64,000 nt of DNA. Source: Pirellulales bacterium. Lineage in GTDB: Bacteria > Planctomycetota > Planctomycetia > Pirellulales > JACPPG01. The notes beneath the pieces were generated by a model. The model saw only the letters and a program-made list of their open reading frames with translations, was not told where the DNA came from and did no database searches. Positions 1-12,261 of the stretch are shown piece by piece (position 1 is the stretch's first letter; every line of letters begins with the position of its first letter). Both the position numbers and the translations under genes were made by a program. Where the stretch lies: positions 1 through 64,000 of the forward strand of contig DASZWQ010000031.1 of assembly GCA_035546535.1 (NCBI GenBank), given 5' to 3'.

Positions 1-445
1 GTCATAGACTGGCCGAAACGGTGCAAGTGCATCGCACTTTGCACGGATTCATTCATTTGGCCCACGGGAAAGCTAGTGAAGACCGTCAAGAGTTCCTAAC
101 TAGTAACTCTGTCTCACAATCGGTTTTCGACTGGCAGTAAGGTTCCTGTGGGTCTTCTCGTTTTTGCACCGCAAGGCATCAGCCGCGGATGCAACTTCAC
201 GAAGGCCTGATCGTGAGCCAGGATCTTTCGGCTTAAAAGCCGATGGTCGTCACGTCTCAAGAGGCCGATCGCAGTAGACAGCTTGAAGATATTCCTTCGG
301 GCGTTTGCGCCGCCTGACACGTTTGCAGTCTCGATCAATTGCCACTTTTGTTCACAGGACTTGCTAGTGACCGCCAACCGAGTTCCGCGTTTTCAAAACC
401 TGGTTCTATCTGTTGCACGGTTTCCATCTAGTGAAAGGCACTCCT
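1..445. other. Leader region without a confident gene
   Basis: No reading frame in this stretch looks like a complete protein. The only structured piece is a hairpin near the left edge, listed separately. A minus-strand reading around 114-240 contains a short stretch C-G-A-K-T-R that resembles a small cysteine-rich family, but it lacks the rest of that domain, so at most it is a decayed remnant. The right part is presumably the promoter and 5' leader of the PEP-CTERM gene that follows; no convincing -35/-10 pair was identified. Confidence 0.4.
21..44. repeat. Imperfect inverted repeat (hairpin)
   Basis: GTGCAAGTGC pairs with GCACTTTGCAC across a 3-nt ATC loop, with one bulged base. No T-tract follows, so it is not a canonical intrinsic terminator. 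It could mark the end of a transcript entering from outside the window. Confidence 0.4.
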
Positions 446-1162
446 GTGAAATTCTCTTTGTTGAATCAAACTCATGGCAAAGCTCTGCTGGGCATGGTTG
501 CACTGGCACTGAGCCTGTCTGTTGGTTTTGGCCGTACTGAGGCCGCCCCGATCACGCTGTTCTCGACCGGCGTAGACGGCTCGAACAATGCTCTGCCGGC
601 CGGCTCGGTCGACCCGCATTACGTTTTGACCTCCAGCGACGACCCCGCCTGGCCGATTCCCGACGCGCACGTGGTTGGTACTCCGCCGGCTACCTGGGTT
701 CCGAACAATACAACCCCCGGTGCCTCGGCGCAGTGGATCGCCCCGAATCCGGTGCAGGTCGGCGACGTAGCCGCGCCGGGCAATGCCGCTGGCAGTTATG
801 TTTACGAGGTCACGTTCGATCTCGGACCGAATCCTAGCCAGGAGTCGATCTCCGGCGAATGGGCGGCCAGCACGTACGGTCTGCTCTTCTTGAACGGTGT
901 GTACGTCGGCAACTCCACGAACCTGAACGGACCGACGCAGCTAACGCCGTTCTCGGTCCCCAGCACCGCGAACTTCGTGTCGGGCGTCAACAAGCTCGAC
1001 TTTGTCGTGGTGAATGCCGCACAAGGTGCAACCGGACTGTATGTCGGAGCTATCTCGGGCAGCTATACGCCCGGCATTCCGGAACCGTCGAGCGTTGTTC
1101 TGGCTGGCCTCGGTATCGCTGGTATGTTGGTGTACCGCTGGCGCCGTGGTCGAACGAAGTAG
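446..1162 (+). CDS. PEP-CTERM sorting-domain exported protein
   Basis: This 238-residue exported protein has an N-terminal signal peptide, a beta-rich passenger and a C-terminal PEP-CTERM anchor. The anchor consists of P-E-P-S-S, a roughly 15-residue hydrophobic segment and the basic tail R-W-R-R-G-R-T-K. In this family the tail is a sorting signal processed by an exosortase; no exosortase is in this window. The GTG start at 446 is chosen because GAAAGG lies 8 nt upstream and the signal peptide follows directly. A GTG at 431 would only lengthen the n-region. The passenger carries tryptophan, glycine and valine-rich strands typical of ligand-binding beta-sandwich domains, but its ligand is unknown. 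A strong intrinsic terminator lies about 100 nt downstream, so it is probably monocistronic. Confidence 0.85.
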   Translation: MKFSLLNQTHGKALLGMVALALSLSVGFGRTEAAPITLFSTGVDGSNNALPAGSVDPHYVLTSSDDPAWPIPDAHVVGTPPATWVPNNTTPGASAQWIAPNPVQVGDVAAPGNAAGSYVYEVTFDLGPNPSQESISGEWAASTYGLLFLNGVYVGNSTNLNGPTQLTPFSVPSTANFVSGVNKLDFVVVNAAQGATGLYVGAISGSYTPGIPEPSSVVLAGLGIAGMLVYRWRRGRTK

Positions 1163-1260
1163 TTCTTGCGCGGCTGTGCCGGGCGCAGCGCGACGGGAAT
1201 GCGAAGGAGCCCGTCGGTTCACCTGGAATAGGGCAAGCGCAGCAGTTTGAGTGCCTTCAA

Positions 1261-1296
1261 AGCCCCGCGGGTTCACAGCCGCGGGGCTTATTTTAT
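1261..1296 (+). terminator. Intrinsic terminator after the PEP-CTERM gene
   Basis: AGCCCCGCGG pairs perfectly with CCGCGGGGCT (10 bp, 8-nt loop). It is followed by the T-rich TATTTTAT. The strand assignment follows the upstream gene and the position of the T-rich tail. Confidence 0.85.
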
Positions 1297-1407
1297 GCGC
1301 ACAGCCAGCGATCGACTCTCTCGATGAATCGGAGCCCCGCTTGTGGGCCGGGCGGCCCTGACAGAGAATTGACCCCGCCTTCGGAGCCCGTCGGTGGAGC
1401 CCAACTC

Positions 1408-2673
1408 ATGATGAACCACTCTCTCGCACGAATCGGAATAATGTGCATCATGGTTGCCTGCGCCCGGCTTGCTCCATCTGCCGAGCCGAAGCCGCCGGCC
1501 AACCCCGCCGCCGACCAGCGACCGCCGGTCGTCCTCACGGACGAAGCGCGCCAGCTTCATCGCAGTGCCATTTTGATCGACGGGCACAACGATCTTCCCT
1601 GGCAATTGCGCACGAAAGGAGACTCGGGCTTCGATAAGTTCGACGTCGCAAAATCTCAGCCCACGCTCGATACCGACATACCGCGCCTGCGGCAGGGGGG
1701 CGTGGGAGCCCAGTTCTGGTCGGCATACGCGCCGGTCGAGACGATGCGCACCGGCGAAGCGGCGAAGGTCACGCTCGAACAAATCGATCTGATCCGCCGG
1801 CTGATCGCGCGCTATCCCGACGACCTGGAACTGGCACTGACGGCCGACGACATCGAGCGCATTCACGCTGCCGGCAAGATCGCTTCCCTGATCGGTGTCG
1901 AAGGGGGCCACGCGATCGAAAACTCGCTCGCCTCCTTGCGCCGGCTGTACGAGTTGGGGGCCCGTTACATGACGCTCGCCCATACCGATTCGCTCGATTG
2001 GGTCGACTCGGCCACCGATGTGCCGCGCTCGCAAGGGCTGTCCTCCTTTGGCGAGGACGTAGTGCGCGAAATGAACGATCTTGGCATGCTGGTCGATATT
2101 TCGCACGTTTCGGCGGAAACGATGCAGGATGTGCTCCGCGTCAGCCGGGCGCCGGTAATCGCTTCGCATTCGTCGGCCTTCGGCGTGGCCGCCCATCCGC
2201 GCAATGTCCCCGATGAAGTACTCCGCCAATTGTCCAAGAACGGCGGCGTCATCATGGTGAACTTTTTCTCGGGTTTCATTGTCCCCCAGCGCGCGGAGAT
2301 CGGAGCCCGCATGGTGGCCGAGCGCATTGCGCGCCGCGCGAAGGACCCCAAGGAAAGCGACGAGGGGGGCGCCAACTCGGTGTTTCGCTCAACGACCGAG
2401 CAGCAGCAACTGTCGGCCGGCAGCGTGCATACGCTGGTCGACCACATCGACCATATCGTCAAAGTGGCCGGCATCGACCACGTGGGCATCGGCTCCGACT
2501 ATGATGGCGTGACCCAGCTGCCGGCACAGCTTGAGGACGTGTCGAAATATCCATACATCACCCAGGAATTGCTGAACCGCGGCTACAAGCCGGACGACAT
2601 TCGCAAGATTCTGGGCGGAAACCTGTTGCGGGCGATGCGGCAGGCCGAGCAGTCAGCGAAGCCCAAGAAATAA
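1408..2673 (+). CDS. Membrane-dipeptidase-family (peptidase M19) protein, exported
   Basis: This 421-residue protein belongs to the renal dipeptidase (M19) family of zinc enzymes that hydrolyse dipeptides, often including L-D dipeptides. Zinc-ligand motifs are present in order: D-G-H-N-D (H60, D62), E-G-G-H (E165), the S-H-S block and G-S-D-Y-D-G near the C-terminus. The length is typical of the family. A signal-peptide-like hydrophobic stretch (I-G-I-M-C-I-M-V-A-C) precedes the catalytic domain, which suggests periplasmic or lipid-linked location. ATG 1408 is chosen because GGAG lies 8 nt upstream; ATG 1411 is also possible. Substrate preference cannot be read from the sequence; peptide scavenging or wall-peptide turnover are plausible. 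Confidence 0.88.
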   Translation: MMNHSLARIGIMCIMVACARLAPSAEPKPPANPAADQRPPVVLTDEARQLHRSAILIDGHNDLPWQLRTKGDSGFDKFDVAKSQPTLDTDIPRLRQGGVGAQFWSAYAPVETMRTGEAAKVTLEQIDLIRRLIARYPDDLELALTADDIERIHAAGKIASLIGVEGGHAIENSLASLRRLYELGARYMTLAHTDSLDWVDSATDVPRSQGLSSFGEDVVREMNDLGMLVDISHVSAETMQDVLRVSRAPVIASHSSAFGVAAHPRNVPDEVLRQLSKNGGVIMVNFFSGFIVPQRAEIGARMVAERIARRAKDPKESDEGGANSVFRSTTEQQQLSAGSVHTLVDHIDHIVKVAGIDHVGIGSDYDGVTQLPAQLEDVSKYPYITQELLNRGYKPDDIRKILGGNLLRAMRQAEQSAKPKK

Positions 2674-2748
2674 TCCAGCCGACGAATTAATGCATCGCGT
2701 ACAAAGTCGCGGTCGCCCGGCTTACTCCTTCCGCGGAACTCCCTCAGC

Positions 2749-3699
2749 ATGACGCTCGCCATCCGAGCCACCGAACTGCGCAAGCGCTACGAAGGTAAGC
2801 CGCCGGTGGATGCCGTGCGCGGGCTGGACCTGGCGGTCGAGCAGGGCGAATGTTTTGGCCTCCTGGGACCCAATGGCGCGGGAAAAACCACCACGATCGA
2901 AATTCTGGAAGGGTTGCTGCCGGCCACTAGCGGCGAGGTCGAGATTCTTGGTATGCACTGGGGACGCCAGGACCAGGCGATCAAGGAACGCATCGGAATC
3001 TCACTGCAAGAAACCAAACTGGCCGAGAAATTGTCGGTGCGCGAAACGCTCGAGCTGTTTCGCAGCTTCTACGCCGACGGCATCGAGCCCGAGACGGCGA
3101 TGCGGTCCGTATCGCTCGAAGAAAAGCAATCCACCTGGGTTGCGAAATTATCGGGCGGTCAGCGGCAGCGGCTGGCCGTGGCTTGCGCCTTGGTCGGCGA
3201 TCCCGATCTGCTATTTCTCGACGAGCCGACAACGGGCCTTGATCCGCAATCGCGCCGTCAACTGTGGGAGATTATCCGCGACTTTGGCCGGCAGGGGCGC
3301 ACCGTGCTACTGACGACGCATTACATGGACGAGGCCGAGCGGCTGTGCAACCGCGTGGCGATCGTGAATGCCGGACAAGTGATTGCCCTGGGCACGCCGC
3401 GCGAGCTGATTGCCAGCCTGGGGGGCGAGCACGTCATCGAGTTTGCCTTGACTGCCGACGGCAACGGTGAGCTTCCTGCGGATGCATTTGCCGAGTTGCC
3501 TGCAGTAAGTTCGGCGCGCAAGGAGACAAACCACTACAGCCTGTCGGTGGCTGAGCCACACGTGGCGTTGCCGGCACTTTTAGGATGGCTTTCCGAGCGA
3601 AACCTGGCACTGGCGAATCTCACGACGCGGCACGCCAGCCTGGAGGACGTCTTCGTACACCTGGCGGGCCGGCACATCAACGATGGAGATGCCTCGTGA
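2749..3699 (+). CDS. ABC-2 type exporter, ATP-binding subunit
   Basis: This is the cytoplasmic ATPase of a two-gene ABC exporter. It has Walker A G-P-N-G-A-G-K-T (residues 40-48), signature L-S-G-G-Q (134-138) and Walker B L-L-F-L-D-E-P (154-160), followed by the switch histidine in T-T-H-Y-M-D-E. The extended C-terminal region after residue 230 is typical of the drug/antibiotic-type (CcmA/DrrA-like) ATPases. The stop codon overlaps the ATG of the permease gene by one base, indicating translational coupling. The exported substrate is unknown; no biosynthetic genes adjoin it. Confidence 0.9.
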   Translation: MTLAIRATELRKRYEGKPPVDAVRGLDLAVEQGECFGLLGPNGAGKTTTIEILEGLLPATSGEVEILGMHWGRQDQAIKERIGISLQETKLAEKLSVRETLELFRSFYADGIEPETAMRSVSLEEKQSTWVAKLSGGQRQRLAVACALVGDPDLLFLDEPTTGLDPQSRRQLWEIIRDFGRQGRTVLLTTHYMDEAERLCNRVAIVNAGQVIALGTPRELIASLGGEHVIEFALTADGNGELPADAFAELPAVSSARKETNHYSLSVAEPHVALPALLGWLSERNLALANLTTRHASLEDVFVHLAGRHINDGDAS

Positions 3700-4775
3700 T
3701 GAAACAGACCGCCCACACGACGCATCGCCCTTTGTTGCGGCGGCCACTGGTGCAGATCGTGCTGTCGCGCTTGCGCGAGTTCTATCGCGAGCCCGAGGCC
3801 GTCTTCTGGGTGTACGGCTTTCCCCTGCTCATGGTGGTGGCGCTGGGCATCGCTTTTCGCAATCAGCCGGATCGGCCCATCGCGGTCGACGTCGTCGAAG
3901 GGAAGGCTGGCGCTGCGGCCGAAGCCGCGCTCGCCGCCAATCAGCGCTTTTTGGTGCGTGTCGATACGCTCGAGGCTTGCCGGCAACGACTTCGGCTAGG
4001 CAAAACGGATCTGGTCGTTATCAGCGAGGAGTCTGCCGAACCGCGATACGACTATTGGTTCGATCCTGGGCGGCCGGAAAGCGCGCTTGCGCGAAATGCC
4101 GTGGACGATTGCCTGCAGCGCGCCGCAGGGCGCCAAGATCCCGTTCCGACCGGCAATCGCGAAATGACCGATCCCGGCGGCCGTTACATCGATTTTCTCG
4201 TGCCGGGACTGTTGGGCATGAGCTTGATGGGGGGTGGCTTGTGGGGCGTCGGTTTCGTCACGGTCGACATGCGCATTCGTAAGTTGCTCAAGCGGTTGCT
4301 CGCCACCCCGATGCGCAAAAGTGACTTCCTCGCGGGTATCATGGCAAGCCGACTCTTGTTCATGGTGCCCGAGGTGCTGGTGCTGTTGGTGTTCGCGCGG
4401 CTGGCCTTTGGCGTCGAGAATCAGGGAAATCTTCTATCGCTGATTGCGTTGATTTTTCTCGGCGCCTTCTCTTTTGCGGGCATCGGTCTGCTCGTGGCCA
4501 GCCGGGCCAAGACGTTGGAGGCCGTGAGCGGGCTGATGAACCTGGTGATGCTGCCGATGTGGGTGCTGTCCGGCATTTTCTTCTCGCCCGATCGTTTCCC
4601 CGAGATGGCCCAGCCGTTCATCCGCGCCTTACCGTTGACGCAATTGATCGATTCGCTGCGCGGCGTGATGCTGGAAGGGACTTCTTTGGCGGCGCAGGGG
4701 ACAAACGTGGCGGCGCTGGCCGCCTGGGGCGGCGTGTCGTTTTTGCTGGCGTTGCGGCTGTTTCGCTGGAGTTGA
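3699..4775 (+). CDS. ABC-2 type exporter, permease subunit
   Basis: This 358-residue inner-membrane protein has one N-terminal membrane segment (after residue 30), a long periplasmic loop and a C-terminal block of about five hydrophobic segments, which is the ABC-2 permease layout. It pairs with the preceding ATPase: the stop TGA of that gene shares its A with this ATG, and GGAG sits 10 nt upstream. A GTG at 3696 would also be compatible. The permease ends 25 nt before the next gene, a predicted lipoprotein, which may be co-transcribed. The transported substrate is not evident. Confidence 0.88.
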   Translation: MKQTAHTTHRPLLRRPLVQIVLSRLREFYREPEAVFWVYGFPLLMVVALGIAFRNQPDRPIAVDVVEGKAGAAAEAALAANQRFLVRVDTLEACRQRLRLGKTDLVVISEESAEPRYDYWFDPGRPESALARNAVDDCLQRAAGRQDPVPTGNREMTDPGGRYIDFLVPGLLGMSLMGGGLWGVGFVTVDMRIRKLLKRLLATPMRKSDFLAGIMASRLLFMVPEVLVLLVFARLAFGVENQGNLLSLIALIFLGAFSFAGIGLLVASRAKTLEAVSGLMNLVMLPMWVLSGIFFSPDRFPEMAQPFIRALPLTQLIDSLRGVMLEGTSLAAQGTNVAALAAWGGVSFLLALRLFRWS

Positions 4776-4800
4776 ACACTGCATCAAGGGATTGCCGCGC

Positions 4801-6429
4801 ATGAGATCAGGATGGTCGCTGCTTTCTCTTGCATTGCTCTTCTCCGCAGTGGCGGGGTGCGCTGGCGATCCGTCACAGAGCGAAAAGTGCGCGCTGACGA
4901 TCGAACTAGTGGATGAGGCTACTGGCGAGCCTTTGCCAGGCGTTGTGCAGGCGCGCGACGCCGCCGGGAAGCTGATTCCGTTCGAGGAGCTGGTAAATCG
5001 TGGCCAGGGAATCGAAGAACCAGGCCCAATCCACGACTGGTGGATATTGCCGAAGGTTACCACGGTAATGGTGCCCGCGCGGCTGCTCAAGCTCACGGCT
5101 TTTTCCGGCCTGGAAACCGAGTTGGCCACCCTCGACCTCGATCTACGTGACCGACGGGAAGCGAGTCCGAAGATCGCACTCAAGCGTTTTGCCGACGCTC
5201 GGCGCGCCCGCTTGCTCGCCGGCAATACGCACCTGCATTTGAAAAAGCTCAGCAAGCAGCAAGCCGATCGCTACCTGAGCGAGGTGCCGCTGGGCGACGG
5301 GCTGGATGTCGTGTTCCTGTCGTACCTCGAGCGTGCCGGATCGGATCTCGACTACACGAGCAACAAATACTCGCACGAGGATCTACACCGGCTGTCGCAC
5401 AACCACTTGCACCTAGGGTACGGCGAAGAACTGCGACACAACTTCGACGCCTACGGCGAAGGGTACGGTCACATCCTGCTGTTGGATATTCCGATCATCA
5501 TTCGGCCGGTCAGCATTGGGCCGGGATTGACCGAAGCAAAGTTCGATGCGCCCCCTCTGCAGGCCGGGATCGAACAAGCCCGCGACGCAAAAGGCAAGGT
5601 CATCTGGGCCCACAATCGCTACGGCTTCGAGGACATTCCCAATTGGATTACCGGACGCATCCACGCCAACAACATTTACGACGGCAGCGAGCGCGGCAGC
5701 TACCGCGATACGTATTACCGCTACCTGAACATCGGGCTGCACGTGCCGTTTTCGACCGGCACTGACTGGTTTATCTACGATCTTTCACGGGTGTACGTGG
5801 AGACCGATCCGGCACGTCCAGTTACGCCGACGGAATGGCTAGAACGGCTGGCGGCGGGCAAGACGTACATCACGAACGGGCCTCTTTTGGAATTCACCGT
5901 CGATGGCCAGCCGATCGGGAGCACGATCGAACTGGCGAAATCCGGCGCGCTATCGGTGCGTGCCCGCGCTGTCGGGCGATCGGACTTCAAGCGGATCGAA
6001 CTCGTACACAACGGCCAGGTGGTCGAGCGCGCCGACAGCCGGCGAGACAAGGGGCATTTCGTTGCCGACATGGAGTTGCGGTTACCGATCAACGCTTCGG
6101 CGTGGCTGGCGCTGCGCACGCCGCCGAGGCCGGTGGCTGGGGATCCCGAACTGCAGGAGCCGGTTCCCAGCAACGAATTTGGCGGCGGAATCTTCGCCCA
6201 TACGAGCCCCGTCTATGTGAACGTGGGCGGCGACGCGGTCTTCGACGCGGCCACAGCCGAGGGCCTGCTGGACGAGATGCGCTCCGACATGCGAGAGATC
6301 GACGAGCACGCGACGTTCGCAAATAACGCCGAGCGCCAGCGGGTGATGCACGTCTATGAGGAGGCGATCGGCGTGCTCGCCGAGCGCTTGGAGAAGGCGC
6401 CGTCGCGCGAAGAGTCGCCGTCGCCGTGA
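4801..6429 (+). CDS. Predicted lipoprotein, CehA/McbA-like (PHP superfamily) metallohydrolase
   Basis: This 542-residue protein begins with a lipoprotein signal ending in A-V-A-G-C (lipobox cysteine at residue 20), so it is probably acylated and membrane-anchored; Lgt is encoded at 53-54 kb. The middle holds histidine motifs in PHP/CehA-McbA style: N-T-H-L-H-L, H-N-H-L-H-L-G-Y-G, W-A-H-N-R-Y-G and T-G-T-D-W, consistent with a metal-dependent hydrolase core. An N-terminal domain with E-L-V-D-E-A-T-G-E-P-L-P looks like a carboxypeptidase-regulatory Ig-like domain. AAGGG 10 nt upstream supports ATG 4801 over an in-frame TTG at 4792. The gene follows the ABC exporter by 25 nt. The substrate is unknown; the carbaryl and microcystin hydrolases that named the family do not fix function here. 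Confidence 0.72.
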   Translation: MRSGWSLLSLALLFSAVAGCAGDPSQSEKCALTIELVDEATGEPLPGVVQARDAAGKLIPFEELVNRGQGIEEPGPIHDWWILPKVTTVMVPARLLKLTAFSGLETELATLDLDLRDRREASPKIALKRFADARRARLLAGNTHLHLKKLSKQQADRYLSEVPLGDGLDVVFLSYLERAGSDLDYTSNKYSHEDLHRLSHNHLHLGYGEELRHNFDAYGEGYGHILLLDIPIIIRPVSIGPGLTEAKFDAPPLQAGIEQARDAKGKVIWAHNRYGFEDIPNWITGRIHANNIYDGSERGSYRDTYYRYLNIGLHVPFSTGTDWFIYDLSRVYVETDPARPVTPTEWLERLAAGKTYITNGPLLEFTVDGQPIGSTIELAKSGALSVRARAVGRSDFKRIELVHNGQVVERADSRRDKGHFVADMELRLPINASAWLALRTPPRPVAGDPELQEPVPSNEFGGGIFAHTSPVYVNVGGDAVFDAATAEGLLDEMRSDMREIDEHATFANNAERQRVMHVYEEAIGVLAERLEKAPSREESPSP

Positions 6430-6450
6430 TTGATAGCTGACGGAGCGAGC

Positions 6451-8100
6451 CTATTTCGGCTGTGCTTCTTTGGGTAGTTCCTCTTCGACTTGCAGGACGA
6501 GCGGATCCTGCGAGACGACTTTCGGCTCGTAATTCACATCACGCACCTGGATCTGCTTCGGCTCTCGCCAGGAAGCGCGCCAACGCACCGGTGGATAAGT
6601 TTTCGGAACATTTCCGCTGAAGCGGCCTTCGCGATCGGTATTCACGCCGCTGAAGCTGTTCATGGTCATTTCATCGGGCTGCACTTTCCCATCCGCGTCG
6701 ACAACCCGGGGGAAGCCGAACACCGTCCAATCCTTGGCCAGCGGCTTGCCATTCTTGTCGATGAGCTTGCCGGATACTTTTTCGGTCGGAACCAGGTCAA
6801 TCGGTTCGAGTTCGAATTCTTCCACGTTAGCGGGCACTTCGCGTCGGCTTCCCCAGCGACCCCCTCGGTTACGCCCTCCCCACGACTGGACGTCATGATA
6901 GTCTTCCGGAGCGCTATGCAGCCGCAGTTCGACGAATCCCGGAGGAACCATCGCGGTGTAATAACCCTGCGCGTCGGTTTCTACCTCGACGCACTCCTTC
7001 ATATCATTTTGTGTCTTCGCGGACTGGCCATAGATCACGCCGAGCCTGAAGTTCGGATAGCCTTCGCCGGTGTCTTGCTTGCGAATTAGCCCGCGTACCT
7101 TCACCGCGGGGACGAGGTCGATAATCAGCACGGTTTCCAGGCCGGATGCGACGCGCTGACCTACGGGTACCTGCGGTCGTAGCGGCTGATTCGCCGGGAG
7201 TGATAAATCGGCGGAGAGCGCTCCTTCGGCCAGCCGCTCAACAGCGAACGCGCCTGTCTCATCCGCGCGGACGTCCGCCACGCCCCAGACGCCGACGCGT
7301 TTCGCTTGCGGAGGAACACTTGTACGCAGCGTGATGGGCCACCACAAACGAACGTTCTTCGCTGCGGATTGGATCGTACCGGTGACTTTGCCGGCGTCTG
7401 GCAATTCGATGTCGAAATGCGGGCTCGTCTGTGCCGGGCGATTATTGAGAAAGTAGTTGATGTCGAATTCGACGCGCCCCGACGCCGGTGCATCGACGCG
7501 CAGGTGATCAAGCGTTTCCGGCGAGAACGATTCGATCGTGGCAATTCCCTGCGCGTCGCTGCGGACGCGGAAGCGATCCGCCCAATCGGTCGGGATCAGC
7601 CAACCGATGCTGCCGCGCACACGAACCCGCATAACAGTCACGAGCGCATCAGCAACCGGTTTTCCCTGCGCGTCGTGCAGCAGCAGGGTTGTGCTCTTGC
7701 CTGGCTCGAGTTGCAACTTGTGTGGCTTGTCGGCGCGGGTACGGAGGTACCCCTGGATCGATCCCGTGCCTTGCAATCGCGCGGGGCCAAATCCCTTGGC
7801 GTGTGCCCAGAGAGTGCCCCAGGCCTTCTTGAATTCGTCGCGCCAGGGGATGCGAAACGTGCCGTCGGCGTCGGTCTTCGCCACGGCGGCAAAGGAGGCG
7901 GTTTCCTGCGATTGGTGATTAACGTCTTCGACGATCATCAGGCCGACGTCAGCGTCCGGGATGCCTTGGCCTTCCGGATCGACAACCCGACCGACGATCT
8001 CGCGGTCGTCCGCAGCAAGGACTCCGCAGGGCACCCCTGCCCAAAAAAAGATCGAGGCGCCCACAAGAAGCGCTACCCGAGAAACTGCCCGACGGTTCAT
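6451..8100 (-). CDS. Secreted protein with carboxypeptidase-regulatory-like domains
   Basis: This 549-residue protein has a clear signal peptide (hydrophobic core ending near residue 29, then A-A-D-D). It contains several Ig-like modules with the carboxypeptidase-regulatory signature, for example G-R-V-V-D-P-E-G-Q-G-I-P-D-A-D-V near residues 37-52, and later G-K-L-I-D-K-N-G-K-P-L-A. Such modules are binding or scaffold domains rather than enzymes. GAGGGA on the minus strand lies about 8 nt before the ATG. It is convergent with the lipoprotein gene (21-nt gap). No catalytic motif is visible; a surface or periplasmic binding role is inferred. Confidence 0.7.
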   Translation of the reverse strand: MNRRAVSRVALLVGASIFFWAGVPCGVLAADDREIVGRVVDPEGQGIPDADVGLMIVEDVNHQSQETASFAAVAKTDADGTFRIPWRDEFKKAWGTLWAHAKGFGPARLQGTGSIQGYLRTRADKPHKLQLEPGKSTTLLLHDAQGKPVADALVTVMRVRVRGSIGWLIPTDWADRFRVRSDAQGIATIESFSPETLDHLRVDAPASGRVEFDINYFLNNRPAQTSPHFDIELPDAGKVTGTIQSAAKNVRLWWPITLRTSVPPQAKRVGVWGVADVRADETGAFAVERLAEGALSADLSLPANQPLRPQVPVGQRVASGLETVLIIDLVPAVKVRGLIRKQDTGEGYPNFRLGVIYGQSAKTQNDMKECVEVETDAQGYYTAMVPPGFVELRLHSAPEDYHDVQSWGGRNRGGRWGSRREVPANVEEFELEPIDLVPTEKVSGKLIDKNGKPLAKDWTVFGFPRVVDADGKVQPDEMTMNSFSGVNTDREGRFSGNVPKTYPPVRWRASWREPKQIQVRDVNYEPKVVSQDPLVLQVEEELPKEAQPK

Positions 8101-8531
8101 GGGATCGTCCCTCTTGCTGCCTGCCCGGACGCGATCGCCGTAAGACTGGCCCTACGGCGACGTTACCGCATTCACGGGGCCGGTCAAGGATTTTGCCAGC
8201 TCGCGAATTCTTCGCGCGAGTGGGGCGGGGTGACCACAATGTGAGGATTCCGGCCTTTGTTCGCGCGGTCCGGAGCACAACGCAATCGCCGTGGACGCCT
8301 AAGTACTTGCCATGCTTCGGACGGGCGACAACCGCCGTTTTTCACGCTCTCGACACGCCGGGTGTGGCCCAAACAACCGTTCTTGACCCTCATTGCCCAA
8401 AGCTATAAACTTCTGCGCTGGAAAACTTTGCGCAGTTTCTCACCGTGCGGCCCAACCTGTTTGCCGCACCACTGCCGCCGCCGGTGCGTAAGGAAGCGCC
8501 TGGCAGGGATCATTCGCGCCGGATCATACCT
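8101..8531. other. Divergent intergenic region upstream of secA
   Basis: The 430-nt spacer between the minus-strand secreted protein and secA contains no convincing coding sequence. It should hold both divergent promoters; one plus-strand candidate is listed separately. Confidence 0.5.
8383..8409 (+). promoter_or_regulatory. Putative secA promoter
   Basis: TTGACC (8383-8388) and TATAAA (8404-8409) are separated by 15 nt, somewhat short of the ideal 17. They lie about 120 nt before the secA ATG. Confidence 0.35.
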
Positions 8532-12227
<3,696 letters not shown>

Positions 12228-12261
12228 GGTTCCTCACACCGCGTTGGGAAAGGATTCCCGC

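Noticed and set aside
141-165. Resemblance to antisense 23S rRNA (AAGGTTC...GGGTCTTCTCGT)
   Set aside because: The match is short and interrupted, with no surrounding 23S structure.
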